From JAPLDB01 sp038230515 (GTDB lineage: Bacteria; Bacteroidota; Bacteroidia; AKYH767-A; 2013-40CM-41-45), in contig JBBRND010000044.1 of the NCBI GenBank assembly GCA_038230515.1, positions 1 to 27,201 on the forward strand: 27,201 nt of DNA, written 5' to 3'. The notes beneath the pieces were generated by a model that saw nothing but the letters and a program-made list of their open reading frames with translations, had not been told where the DNA came from and ran no database searches. Made by a program: the position numbers and the translations under genes. Of the stretch, positions 16,937 to 24,943 are shown piece by piece. Position 1 is the stretch's first letter, and each line of letters opens with the position of its first letter.

Positions 16937-16966
16937 GGAGTTCGCCCTATGCGGACTCCTTTTTTA
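16937..16966. terminator. Intrinsic terminator, probably bidirectional
   Basis: GGAGTTCGC (16937-16945), loop CCTAT, GCGGACTCC (16951-16959), a 9-bp stem with one T-G wobble, followed by seven T. On the other strand it is followed by a T/A-rich run, so it could also end the minus-strand peptide gene at 17063. Confidence 0.93.
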
Positions 16967-17062
16967 TTTTTTAAACTAATTACGGGAGGTGACAGTATTA
17001 TCTAGTAGCGAATGAGAAAACGAAAATACGGATTACGAATAGTGCGATCTTAAAAGTCGGTT

Positions 17063-17185
17063 TTAATGATCGCAGTTCTCACACCCTCCTGATTTCTTTT
17101 TCGAAAAGACTTTGTAAAATTTTTTGCCGATGAAAAACATCGCAATGGTAAATAGGGTGAAAACAAAAACCAACTGGCTGTTCAT
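17063..17185 (-). CDS. FeoB-associated-type Cys-rich membrane peptide
   Basis: A 40-residue open frame on the minus strand: MNSQLVFVFTLFTIAMFFIG, then KKFYKVFSKKKSGGCENCDH and stop. One N-terminal membrane helix, a short basic juxtamembrane stretch, and a Gly-rich CxxC end with final His is the architecture of the FeoB-associated Cys-rich membrane protein family (about 40-60 aa), which usually lies beside feoAB or at other loci in Bacteroidota and is thought to help ferrous-iron handling. There is no feoA or feoB in this window, so the link to iron is by family resemblance only. It is convergent with the lipoprotein at 16690 and divergent from the E1 gene 75 bp away. It is below the usual gene-calling size. 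Confidence 0.75.
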   Translation of the reverse strand: MNSQLVFVFTLFTIAMFFIGKKFYKVFSKKKSGGCENCDH

Positions 17186-17225
17186 TTCAACAAAGTTTCT
17201 GCCGCGAAGGTAGGCAGGTTTTAGA

Positions 17226-17233
17226 TACTTTTG
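17226..17233 (+). promoter_or_regulatory. Probable -7 element for the E1 gene
   Basis: TACTTTTG followed by C matches TAnnTTTG, 27 bp before the ATG. The -33 position lacks a clear TTG. Confidence 0.5.
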
Positions 17234-17260
17234 CTTTTCTATTTTTAACAGGAAGATTTC

Positions 17261-19276
17261 ATGGCGCAGGCACAGGTAACAGATTCAGTAGTTCATCTTA
17301 AGTACAATCGTAAAAGTTTAAAGGATGATGAATTGATTCATCTTTACAAAGAGCTTTTAAAACCTCGATTGATCGAGGAGAAGATGCTCGTTCTGTTGCG
17401 TCAAGGAAAAATTGCAAAATGGTTTTCAGGCATCGGGCAGGAGGCAATATCGGTTGGCTGCGGACTGGCAATGAATCCCGAAGAATACATTCTTCCGATG
17501 CACCGCAACCTTGGTGTTTTTACTGCCAGAAAAATCCCTTTTCATCGTTTGTTCTCTCAGTGGCAGGGAAAACCTGGTGGTTTTACTAACGGTCGCGACC
17601 GGTCTTTTCATTTTGGTACGCAGGAATATCATATTGTTGGAATGATTTCTCATCTGGGCCCTCAGATGGGAGTTGCGGACGGAATTGCATTAGGAGATCT
17701 TCTGAAGAAAAATAAAAAAGCAACTGCTGTGTTTAGTGGCGATGGCGGAACAAGCGAAGGAGATTTTCATGAGGCGCTAAATGTAGCTGCTGTCTGGGAT
17801 TTGCCTGTCATCTTCATTATTGAAAATAACGGATATGGGTTGTCTACTCCTTCAAACGAACAATTTAGAATGAAGCAGTTTATTGATAAAGGTATCGGCT
17901 ACGGAATGGAAGCGGTGCAGGTAGATGGAAATAATATTCTTGAAACGTACTGCACAATAAAATCTCTCGCAGAATCAATCCGTGAAAAACCACGACCGTT
18001 TTTGCTTGAATGCATGACTTTCAGAATGCGCGGGCATGAGGAAGCATCGGGAACAAAATATGTCCCTCCGCAGTTGTTTGAAGAGTGGGAAAAAAAAGAT
18101 CCTGTTACAAACTTTGAAAACTATCTTCTGCAGGAGAAGATTATTGATGAAAATCTCATTGCTACAACCCGAAGAGAAATAAGACATGAGATCGAAAAAA
18201 ATCTTGAGATCACTCTATCTGAAGAGAATCCTGATACGATCACCGAGAAGGAAGTTTACGATGTGTACGATCGTACTGAACAGAAAATCTTTTTTCCTTC
18301 TTCAGATAAAAAAAATGAGATGCGTTATATCGATTCGATTACGGATGCAATGAAACTCGCAATGCGAAAGCACGAGAACCTCGTTATCATGGGTCAGGAT
18401 GTGGCTGAGTATGGCGGAGTGTTTAAAGCAACACTTGGTTTTGTTGAGGAGTTTGGTAAAGAAAGAGTGCGCAATACTCCAATCTGCGAGTCAGCGATTG
18501 TAGGTGCAGGGCTTGGGCTTTCCATCAATGGAATGAAAGCAATTGTTGAAATGCAGTTTGCTGATTTTGTTACGTGTGGTTTTAATCAGGTCATAAATAA
18601 TCTTGCTAAGACACATTATCGCTGGGGACAAAATGCCGATGTTGTTGTGCGAATGCCCACAGGTGCGCAAGTAAATGCCGGTCCTTTTCATTCGCAGAGT
18701 AATGAAGCGTGGTTCGTTCACACGCCTGGATTAAAGGTGGTGTATCCTGCTTTTCCTTCGGACGCAAAAGGATTGCTCCTCGCAAGCATCGAAGATCCAA
18801 ATCCTGTGATGTATTTTGAACACAAAGCGCTTTACAGGAGTTTCAGCGAAAAAGTGCATGAAGATTTTTATACAATCGAAATAGGGAAAGCAAAATTAGT
18901 GAGAGAAGGAGCCGATGTTTCTATCATTACTTATGGACTTGGTGTGCATTGGGCATTGGAACTGCTTGACCGGAATAAAAATATTTCTGCCGATCTGATT
19001 GACCTCCGGACGCTTCTTCCTTGGGATATGCAAGCGGTTGAATCGTCAGCCCGCAAAACAGGTCGCGTGCTTATCCTACATGAGGATACATTGATTGGGG
19101 GAATAGGAGGGGAGATTTCTGCTCATCTCAGCGAACATTGTTTTGAATATCTCGATGCTCCTGTTATTCGCGTAGCTTCGCTTGATACTCCTGTGCCAAT
19201 GAACATCGAACTTGAAACTAATTTTCTGGCAAAGGCGAGGTTGGACGAGGCACTGAGGAAAGTTGTCTCTTATTGA
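17261..19276 (+). CDS. Fused alpha/beta E1 subunit of a 2-oxo acid dehydrogenase (branched-chain type)
   Basis: Thiamine-diphosphate decarboxylase (E1) component of a 2-oxo acid dehydrogenase complex, which oxidatively decarboxylates the substrate and passes the acyl group to lipoyl-E2. The 671 residues hold both subunits. The alpha part (about 20-335) has the ThDP motif from GDGGTSEGDFHEALN to IENNGYGLSTP at about 160-195. The linker is near 340-348. The beta part (about 350-671) includes GQDVAEYGGVFKATLGF, TPICESAIVGAGLGL, the FADFVTCGFNQVINNLAK helix and PVMYFEHKALYRS. The tandem fusion is common in Bacteroidota, and these relatives are usually annotated as 2-oxoisovalerate dehydrogenase. 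Branched-chain 2-oxo acids are therefore the likeliest substrates, supplying iso-fatty-acid primers; pyruvate cannot be excluded. E2 and E3 genes are not nearby. Confidence 0.93.
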   Translation: MAQAQVTDSVVHLKYNRKSLKDDELIHLYKELLKPRLIEEKMLVLLRQGKIAKWFSGIGQEAISVGCGLAMNPEEYILPMHRNLGVFTARKIPFHRLFSQWQGKPGGFTNGRDRSFHFGTQEYHIVGMISHLGPQMGVADGIALGDLLKKNKKATAVFSGDGGTSEGDFHEALNVAAVWDLPVIFIIENNGYGLSTPSNEQFRMKQFIDKGIGYGMEAVQVDGNNILETYCTIKSLAESIREKPRPFLLECMTFRMRGHEEASGTKYVPPQLFEEWEKKDPVTNFENYLLQEKIIDENLIATTRREIRHEIEKNLEITLSEENPDTITEKEVYDVYDRTEQKIFFPSSDKKNEMRYIDSITDAMKLAMRKHENLVIMGQDVAEYGGVFKATLGFVEEFGKERVRNTPICESAIVGAGLGLSINGMKAIVEMQFADFVTCGFNQVINNLAKTHYRWGQNADVVVRMPTGAQVNAGPFHSQSNEAWFVHTPGLKVVYPAFPSDAKGLLLASIEDPNPVMYFEHKALYRSFSEKVHEDFYTIEIGKAKLVREGADVSIITYGLGVHWALELLDRNKNISADLIDLRTLLPWDMQAVESSARKTGRVLILHEDTLIGGIGGEISAHLSEHCFEYLDAPVIRVASLDTPVPMNIELETNFLAKARLDEALRKVVSY

Positions 19277-19295
19277 GACACTCATTTTAATCACA

Positions 19296-19451
19296 GTGAA
19301 AAGAAATCTACTCCTAACTAGTCGAGCTATTCTGTTTATTTTACTGACGAGTTTCCTTCTTATTACAACTTGCTTCGGGCAGGCTGGAGCAGTTGTACTG
19401 GATGGATGTTGTTGTCAAGAATTCAAGAATCTGAAAAGTGATTGCTGGTAA
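19296..19451 (+). CDS. Possible short secreted Cys-rich peptide
   Basis: A GTG at 19296 opens 51 codons: VKRNLLLTSRAILFILLTSF, then LLITTCFGQ, a good signal-peptide shape, then a short tail with CCCQEF and CW before the stop. A TTG 33 bp upstream overlaps the E1 stop and is an alternative start. There is no ATG. The peptide could be real, or the truncated beginning of a decayed exported protein: the frame after the stop continues with more Cys-containing codons. Nothing else recognisable lies between 19452 and 19579, apart from a 6-bp hairpin TAAGTA-CTCC-TACTTA at 19546-19561. Confidence 0.3.
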   Translation: MKRNLLLTSRAILFILLTSFLLITTCFGQAGAVVLDGCCCQEFKNLKSDCW

Positions 19452-19579
19452 TGCAAACGAAATGGGAGAGATTTTTTAAAACGACATTGACGATGTGATA
19501 AATGTGGCGAACGGGAAAAGCCGCAGGTCGCAACATCATGAAAGTAAGTACTCCTACTTAAATTATCGGACTCTTGTAA

Positions 19580-20353
19580 TTATAATTTCATCCCGCTCTC
19601 CTGCTTAATATTCTCGCTCATCAGCTTGTAAATTTTTTGAAGCGCAGGATCGGCCTTTAGCATCTTCAAATGCTCTTCAATAATCTTTGTGTCTCCTCTT
19701 TTAGCCGGACCTGTTTGCGCATCTTGTGGAGTAAGCTTGATTGCTTTGATCACCGTTTCGTGCAGCAATGGTCCAAGCAATGGAAACGGAATATTTTTCT
19801 TCATCAGAATTTTCTCTGCGAGAACAAAAAGATGATTGCTGAAATTATTTGCAATTACGGCTGAGAGATGAACTGTTTTTCGATCTGAAGAATTCATTTC
19901 AAAAACAAACGGAGAAACAGAAGATGCAACCGCACTGATAGCTGAAAGTGTTTTTGAATTGCTTGCCTCGATTAGAAGCGGCACTTCATCAAACTGTATG
20001 CTGCGCTCCTTTGAAAATGTCTGTAATGGGTAAATCACTCCGGTATCTGCAAACTTTTTTCCAAATATATTCAATGCAACAGAGCCCGAAGTGTGTGCGA
20101 TGATTTTATTTTTGACTGAAAAGGTTTTCAGAAATTTTTTTATTGCATAATCGCTGATGGAAACAATATAAAGATCAGCAGAGACAATAATTGCAGAAGA
20201 ATCAATTGTGTACTTGCATTTAAGTGTATTGGAAAGTTCTTTTGCAGATGACTCAGAGCGACTGTAAACCTGGATGATCTCATGCTTTGCTTTCTTAAGC
20301 GCGGCACCAAGATGAGTGGCAACATTTCCTGCTCCGATCAAAACAATTTTCAT
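19580..20353 (-). CDS. Rossmann-fold and DUF2520 domain protein
   Basis: Predicted cytosolic NAD(P)-binding protein of 257 residues. The N-terminal Rossmann motif is at once recognisable (MKIVLIGAGNVATHLGAALK), followed by the YSRS turn of a nucleotide-binding fold. The C-terminal half (about 125-250) has the helical DUF2520 pattern, including VIYPLQTFSKER, AVIANNFSNHLFVLAEKIL, LLGPLLHETVIKA and a QTGPAKRGD segment. The overall build resembles 6-phosphogluconate/pyrroline-5-carboxylate reductase-type proteins, but the reaction of DUF2520 proteins is not known to me. It follows ccmF by 15 bp, so it is probably the last gene of the cytochrome c maturation run, though it need not share that function. 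Confidence 0.88.
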   Translation of the reverse strand: MKIVLIGAGNVATHLGAALKKAKHEIIQVYSRSESSAKELSNTLKCKYTIDSSAIIVSADLYIVSISDYAIKKFLKTFSVKNKIIAHTSGSVALNIFGKKFADTGVIYPLQTFSKERSIQFDEVPLLIEASNSKTLSAISAVASSVSPFVFEMNSSDRKTVHLSAVIANNFSNHLFVLAEKILMKKNIPFPLLGPLLHETVIKAIKLTPQDAQTGPAKRGDTKIIEEHLKMLKADPALQKIYKLMSENIKQESGMKL

Positions 20354-20368
20354 TTTTAGCTTTGGATT

Positions 20369-22807
20369 TTACAATTGTGCATCTTTCATCGTGAATCGTG
20401 CATTCTTTATCCGTTGCCTGATGGCAATAAAAGTTCCGATGATCATCAGCACACAACCCATCCAGAGAATATTTATCCCTGGAAAAATAATTGCTTTCAT
20501 GATGATGAATTCCTTTTTGTTTGACTTTTTCTCAGCGAATGAAACTTCAAGCTTGCCCGTGGAAGGATCAATTTTACCGAAGGCAAACTTTATCCCGAGT
20601 GTGTCTATCTGAGTTTCCTTTGAATACATCTGCATTTCATGAATGATAAAGAGTGGCTCGGTATGATAAACGTTCTTGTTGATGTCTTCTACTTTTAATC
20701 GTGCGCCAACTGCAATATCCGAATCACTGAGTTGAAGTGATGCTTTGTCAATATCTTTATTCAGCGCTTCAACGATCACCATGCTGTTGCTTGTCATAAA
20801 CGTATCGCCCACAGCAACGGTTTTTGTTTTGGGAGTCTGCCATTCACTTGCAGCGTCTTCGTTTTTGTCTTCAGGTAAGTAGTAGGTGAGGTGCGTGTAA
20901 ATATCTTTTGTGAGAAAATGTGCGGTAGCGGGCTCCGCAACATTTCCCATGCGCTCGTTCATTTGAATTATCGGAACCAACTCGAACTCTTTTTCTTTTA
21001 CTCCGGTAGATGGATTCGCTTTGAAGTATTCAATCGTGTAATGAATGTTCACTCCTTGCTGTTCCTTGCCTTTGTACACGACATAATAGTCTCCCATCGG
21101 CAACGTGTCGGTCCGCTGCTCCATCATGATGTTCTCACCGTTCGGAAAATCTTTTCCAAGATCAACCATCTTCATATTTTGCGAGATGACTTGTTTCTTC
21201 GAGTTTGAGATTAAAGCTCCAAGTAATATGAGTGCGATACCGGCATGAGCAATGCTCGCTCCGCTGAAGGAAATTTTTCCTTTCATAATGCGAATCATGT
21301 AATCCATGTTCGCGATGAATGCAAATACAGAGGCAAAGAAGAGAGCGTAATATTGAGGTGGATATTTTTTCAGAATAAAAGCACACGCTCCGGTAATCAC
21401 GATAGCAGCAATGATTGAGAAGAGTAATTTTTTTCTTACAACAACCGGATCACTTTGTTTGTATTTAAAAAACTGCCCTATGCCGATGAGGGCACAAACA
21501 ATAATTGCAACAGGAACCTGCCAGCGGTTGTAGTGATCAATGGCATCTACAGGCGGAGCCATCTTCAATCCGAATAATTTATTGATGACAGGAATTGAAG
21601 TTGTGATTGTAATTTGAATGCATCCTATCAGCAGAACAAGCGAACCGATAAACATCCAGAACTCTCGTGAAGAAAGTTTTTCATCTTCATGGTGAATGAC
21701 TATTGATTTTCTGTTTGCAACCAATAGCCATGTAGCGAGAACAAGAAAAAACAAAATGTAAACTACAAGTTGCCCTGACATTCCGAGGTCTGTGAATGCG
21801 TGAACGGAAGTATCTCCTAATATTCCACTGCGGGTAAGAAAAGTGGAGTAGAGGACGAGCACGAAAGTTGTGACGGCAAGTAAGTAAGCTGAGAGCAGCG
21901 AATGCTTTCTCGATTTGTAAATCAACATCACGTGCGCTGCACCAACCAATGTCATCCATGGAACGAGTGAAGCATTCTCTACAGGATCCCAGGCCCAGAA
22001 GCCGCCAAAGCTGAGGGCTTCGTAAGCCCATGCTGCTCCCATTAAAATTCCGGTTCCGAGAATCATGACTGAGAAAAAAGTATAGGGTAAGGCAGCTTCA
22101 ACCCACTCACTGAATTTTTTTCTCATGAGTCCGGCCATCGCAAATGCGAATGGGACAACAGTTGAAGCAAAACCAAGAAACAATGTAGGCGGATGAATCG
22201 TCATCCAATAATTTTGCAACAGCGGATTTAATCCTCTTCCGTCTTTCATCATGCTCAGGTAGTTTGGCATTTTTACAAATGGAAGATTGGCGAAGTCAGG
22301 TGCTTCTCTCAAAAGTGTGAACGGATTATTGCCTAGCTTGTAATTGAATATGACAACACCAAGCAACATGGATCCAAGAAAACTTTGAACGAGTGAGATG
22401 TTTATCATCACTCCTGTTTCCCACTCGCGCGATTTGTAAATGATCACCCATGAAAGCACCGTGTTCCAAAACATCCAGAGAAGAAAACTTCCTTCCTGTC
22501 CTTCCCACATGCAACTCAGGATGTAGCGCATCGGCATAATTTTGTTCGAGTGTTCCCACACAAAATAATATTCAAACCTGTGCCGCAAGATCAGTGACAT
22601 GATGATGCCGAAAATTCCGAGAATTGAAATGGTGTGTAGTGCGAATGATTTGCGTGCAATCTTCCTCCACGAATCATCATTGGTGCGCAGCGCAAAAATG
22701 TAACTGAAAGATGAGAACAGCGCAGAAGTAAATGCGAGGATGACTAAAAGGTTTCCGAGCTTTCCCCAGAAAAGTTCTTCGCCTATGAATTGAATTGTAT
22801 TCTCCAT
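20369..22807 (-). CDS. ccmF: Cytochrome c heme lyase subunit CcmF
   Basis: Large inner-membrane protein that attaches heme to apocytochrome c in maturation System I. It has 812 residues and many transmembrane helices. Family landmarks: a heme-ligand region GRGLNPLLQNYWMTIHPPTL (about 191-210), the periplasmic WWD-type signature GGFWAWDPVENASLVPW (about 268-284), LLYSTFLTRSG-like LYSTFLTRSGILGDTSVHAF after it, and a C-terminal periplasmic domain before a final helix near 775-800. It is longer than the ~650-residue proteobacterial protein, the extra length lying in the C-terminal periplasmic part. It lies downstream of ccmE, separated by 61 bp that contain a terminator-like hairpin. Confidence 0.96.
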   Translation of the reverse strand: MENTIQFIGEELFWGKLGNLLVILAFTSALFSSFSYIFALRTNDDSWRKIARKSFALHTISILGIFGIIMSLILRHRFEYYFVWEHSNKIMPMRYILSCMWEGQEGSFLLWMFWNTVLSWVIIYKSREWETGVMINISLVQSFLGSMLLGVVIFNYKLGNNPFTLLREAPDFANLPFVKMPNYLSMMKDGRGLNPLLQNYWMTIHPPTLFLGFASTVVPFAFAMAGLMRKKFSEWVEAALPYTFFSVMILGTGILMGAAWAYEALSFGGFWAWDPVENASLVPWMTLVGAAHVMLIYKSRKHSLLSAYLLAVTTFVLVLYSTFLTRSGILGDTSVHAFTDLGMSGQLVVYILFFLVLATWLLVANRKSIVIHHEDEKLSSREFWMFIGSLVLLIGCIQITITTSIPVINKLFGLKMAPPVDAIDHYNRWQVPVAIIVCALIGIGQFFKYKQSDPVVVRKKLLFSIIAAIVITGACAFILKKYPPQYYALFFASVFAFIANMDYMIRIMKGKISFSGASIAHAGIALILLGALISNSKKQVISQNMKMVDLGKDFPNGENIMMEQRTDTLPMGDYYVVYKGKEQQGVNIHYTIEYFKANPSTGVKEKEFELVPIIQMNERMGNVAEPATAHFLTKDIYTHLTYYLPEDKNEDAASEWQTPKTKTVAVGDTFMTSNSMVIVEALNKDIDKASLQLSDSDIAVGARLKVEDINKNVYHTEPLFIIHEMQMYSKETQIDTLGIKFAFGKIDPSTGKLEVSFAEKKSNKKEFIIMKAIIFPGINILWMGCVLMIIGTFIAIRQRIKNARFTMKDAQL

Positions 22808-22810
22808 TTA

Positions 22811-22841
22811 AAATAAAAACACCCTCTCATTTTCAAGGGTG
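22811..22841 (-). terminator. Terminator-like hairpin between ccmE and ccmF
   Basis: Minus strand: CACCCT (22841-22836), 10-nt loop, AGGGTG (22825-22820), then TTTTTATTTT right up to the ccmF start. The 6-bp stem plus U-rich tail suits a leaky intrinsic terminator that would reduce ccmF relative to the upstream genes, or an RNA-stability element. Confidence 0.45.
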
Positions 22842-22868
22842 AAATTTTCAACTGACTTAATCAACCAA

Positions 22869-23273
22869 TTAGTTACTACTCGTTGTTGCTTTAATATCTT
22901 CCTTCGGATTACTGTATTTAGAAGGGCATTTCATCAGCACATCGGATGCGTGAAATTCTTCTCCCGCCATTTTACCGATGATCACAATCTGTTCGCTACG
23001 GTCAAAATCCTGCGGCTTGGTTTTATTAAGAAGTACTTTACATTCTTTGCCTTCATTATCCGTCATGTAAAAAGCAAATAGGTTTGCATTTACTTCGGGA
23101 TGATAGTCCTGTGGTTTTTCTTTATTCAGTTTTCCGACTACGTGAAATTCTTTGTTGGGATGATCGTTGGCGACAGCAAACGAAGCGTATGTACTCGAAT
23201 CGCTCACCGTACTCATGATGGCTGCAATGGCAATGGCAATTACAGCCAATGCAATGATGTAAGACTTTTTCAT
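22869..23273 (-). CDS. ccmE: Cytochrome c maturation heme chaperone CcmE (CxxxY type)
   Basis: Periplasmic, membrane-anchored heme chaperone of System I, 134 residues. The N-terminal anchor helix is MKKSYIIALAVIAIAIAAIM, then an OB-fold domain with YASFAVAND, FHVVGKLNKEK and VIIGKMAGEEFHASDVLMKC. The heme-binding site reads CPSKY: Cys116 takes the place of the covalent heme-binding His of HxxxY in E. coli, with Tyr120 in register. CxxxY CcmE is the form described for archaea and some deltaproteobacteria (System I*), and I believe it is usual in Bacteroidota. It lies between the ccmD-like gene (20 bp away) and ccmF. Confidence 0.94.
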   Translation of the reverse strand: MKKSYIIALAVIAIAIAAIMSTVSDSSTYASFAVANDHPNKEFHVVGKLNKEKPQDYHPEVNANLFAFYMTDNEGKECKVLLNKTKPQDFDRSEQIVIIGKMAGEEFHASDVLMKCPSKYSNPKEDIKATTSSN

Positions 23274-23293
23274 TTCAAACGCGAAGGTACTTT

Positions 23294-23512
23294 TTATTTC
23301 CTTTCAGAAAGCTTCTTTTCAAGTGAAGAGACCTTCTTGCCGATCATGAAAAGATAAATGAACAACCCAACGAGAATAATAGCCATCACAGCAATGACAA
23401 CATAAATTTTTCCTTCCGTGCGAAAAGTATCGGCCATTTCGGGCTGTGGTTCCTGTGCAATGGAAAGAAGCGGAAGTAGAATAAACAGAAGGGTGCGGAA
23501 AATATTTTTCAT
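23294..23512 (-). CDS. ccmD: CcmD-like small membrane protein
   Basis: A 72-residue protein in the place where ccmD is expected. It has a signal-like first segment ending LLSIAQ, a short acidic periplasmic part, one transmembrane helix (VVIAVMAIILVGLFIYLFMI) and a basic coiled-coil tail (SSLEKKLSERK). In E. coli, CcmD is a tiny one-helix protein that helps release holo-CcmE from CcmABC. This one is longer, with an extra N-terminal signal sequence, a form often annotated as CcmD family in Bacteroidota. It overlaps the stop of the ccmC gene by four bases (23509-23512, ATGA), so translation is coupled. Position carries much of the assignment. Confidence 0.78.
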   Translation of the reverse strand: MKNIFRTLLFILLPLLSIAQEPQPEMADTFRTEGKIYVVIAVMAIILVGLFIYLFMIGKKVSSLEKKLSERK

Positions 23513-24237
23513 TGAATTTGTTCGAGCTGGTTTTGAATTTTATGTAAGCGAATGCGCAAATCTGAAATCCAGAAAGCGAGTAATATCCATCCGATGACTG
23601 CGGGATAGAAAATCAAACGCATCGTATTATCGAGATCGTACTTTGCAAATGCAGGATTGCCGCCATTGCCGGGGTGAAGAGAATCTGTAAGTCGTGGCAG
23701 GATGAAAATAAAAACAGTCATCAGCGCAAAAGCAAAAATGCTGTACACGGCTGAGATTCGGGCGCGCTTGTGTTCATCGTCAATGGAATTTCGGAGAAGA
23801 AAGTACGCGAAGTAAACCAGCATCGTTGCAGCAGCGCCATTCAGCTTTACATCGTTCGTCCACCAAGCACCCCACGTATATTTTGCCCACAAGCTGCCTG
23901 TAAGAAGTCCGAGAATTCCGAAGGCAACTCCAACGCGTGCATACTCTTCGGCTTTTACATCAAGCTCAAGATCGTTCTTGGAAAGAAATCTGAAACTGAA
24001 AATGAGTGATGCAATCAACGTAGCAATCATGGAGAACCACATCGGTACATGAAAAAATAAATTGCGTATGGTTTCATGAAGTATCGCCAACCGCGGAACA
24101 GGAACAAGCAAACCACCGATGATGGTGATGAGCAGAAAAATGATGCAGAGAATTTTAAGCCAAAGCCCCATCCCAACCTTCCCCGAAGGGGAAGGAGTAA
24201 AACCGTTCTTATCAATCTTGCTGCTTGGATTTGTCAT
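23509..24237 (-). CDS. ccmC: Heme handling protein CcmC (CcsA family)
   Basis: Inner-membrane protein that loads heme onto CcmE. It has six predicted helices, with a periplasmic WWD-type motif in GSLWAKYTWGAWWTNDVKL and conserved His regions FFHVPMW and SLHPGNGG. From the ATG at 24237 it has 242 residues, but residues ~12-22 (GFTPSPSGKVGM) are encoded by a REP-like palindrome (24177-24195). A second ATG at 24171 would start MGLWLKILCIIF right at the first helix and give 220 residues, close to the usual CcmC size. I regard the downstream start as at least as likely. It follows ccmB by 46 bp; that gap holds a second REP-like palindrome. Confidence 0.93.
   Translation of the reverse strand: MTNPSSKIDKNGFTPSPSGKVGMGLWLKILCIIFLLITIIGGLLVPVPRLAILHETIRNLFFHVPMWFSMIATLIASLIFSFRFLSKNDLELDVKAEEYARVGVAFGILGLLTGSLWAKYTWGAWWTNDVKLNGAAATMLVYFAYFLLRNSIDDEHKRARISAVYSIFAFALMTVFIFILPRLTDSLHPGNGGNPAFAKYDLDNTMRLIFYPAVIGWILLAFWISDLRIRLHKIQNQLEQIQ
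24177..24195. repeat. REP-like palindrome at the 5' end of ccmC
   Basis: CCTTCCCC-GAA-GGGGAAGG, a perfect 8-bp stem with a 3-nt centre, next to CCCATCC. Such GC-rich hairpins followed by GGxTGGG(A/G)TGGGG are typical of dispersed Bacteroidota REP-like elements. It lies inside the longer reading of ccmC. Confidence 0.8.
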
Positions 24238-24251
24238 TGGCTGTTTTATTT

Positions 24252-24281
24252 CCCTCTCCTTTGGAGAGGAAAGGTGAGGCC
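24252..24281. repeat. REP-like palindrome between ccmB and ccmC
   Basis: CCTCTCC-TTT-GGAGAGG (24253-24269), a 7-bp stem with a 3-nt centre, followed by AAAGGTGAGGCC. Same architecture as the copy 60 bp away but different stem sequence, so probably a second member of the same repeat class. Confidence 0.8.
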
Positions 24282-24283
24282 TT

Positions 24284-24937
24284 TTATTCCCGCCAAAGGT
24301 ATGGAAACAACAAATAGCTCAAAGCCATTGTGAGGAGATTAAGCGCGATGAGAATAATCAGGAATTTATAATTCACACTCCAGTCCAAACCATCCATTGC
24401 ATTTTTTGTAAAACGAATGATGGTGATGAGCAACGGAATTAAAATCGGAAAGGAGAGAATCGCCATCAATGTGCTGTTGCCTCCGGCTTTGCTTGCAATG
24501 GCGGAGATTAACGTCATGATACTTGCGAAGCCCATGCAGCCAAGCAACATGCCGATGATGAACATGGGCATGTCCTGCACAATATTTCCGATGAAGATAG
24601 AGTAGAAGAGAAGGTTGATTAAAGAAAGCACCAACAGAAGCAGTACATTGTAAATTGTTTTTGAAATAATGACTGCACTTGCGCTTGTTAATGTGTAATA
24701 ATAAAGCAGGCGGCCGCGATTCTCTGTCATAAAACTTTTTGCAACTGCATTGACTGAAGCAAACAACATGATGATCCAGAACAGCGCATTCCATGTTGGC
24801 GGGTCAATAATCTGTTTGAAGGAAAGAAAGCAAACAAAGATGGTGGAGATTACATACAGCAGCAATCCGTTGAAGGAATATTTTGTTTTCCATTCAAGGG
24901 AAATTTCTTTCCTAATTAGGTAAGTAATTTCTTTCAT
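24284..24937 (-). CDS. ccmB: Cytochrome c maturation ABC-type membrane subunit CcmB
   Basis: Membrane subunit of the CcmAB transporter, which uses ATP to release heme-loaded CcmE from CcmC. 217 residues with six predicted helices. It opens with the cytosolic segment MKEITYLIRKEISLEWKTKY, in which KE(I/L)xLE(W/F)(R/K) is the conserved coupling region, and has the conserved NAVAKSFMTENRGRLLYYY loop after helix 2. Size is normal. Its usual partner, the ATPase gene ccmA, is absent: the gene 6 bp upstream on the same strand encodes a metallo-beta-lactamase-fold hydrolase. CcmA must be coded elsewhere if the system works. Confidence 0.93.
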   Translation of the reverse strand: MKEITYLIRKEISLEWKTKYSFNGLLLYVISTIFVCFLSFKQIIDPPTWNALFWIIMLFASVNAVAKSFMTENRGRLLYYYTLTSASAVIISKTIYNVLLLLVLSLINLLFYSIFIGNIVQDMPMFIIGMLLGCMGFASIMTLISAIASKAGGNSTLMAILSFPILIPLLITIIRFTKNAMDGLDWSVNYKFLIILIALNLLTMALSYLLFPYLWRE

Positions 24938-24943
24938 GAATTT

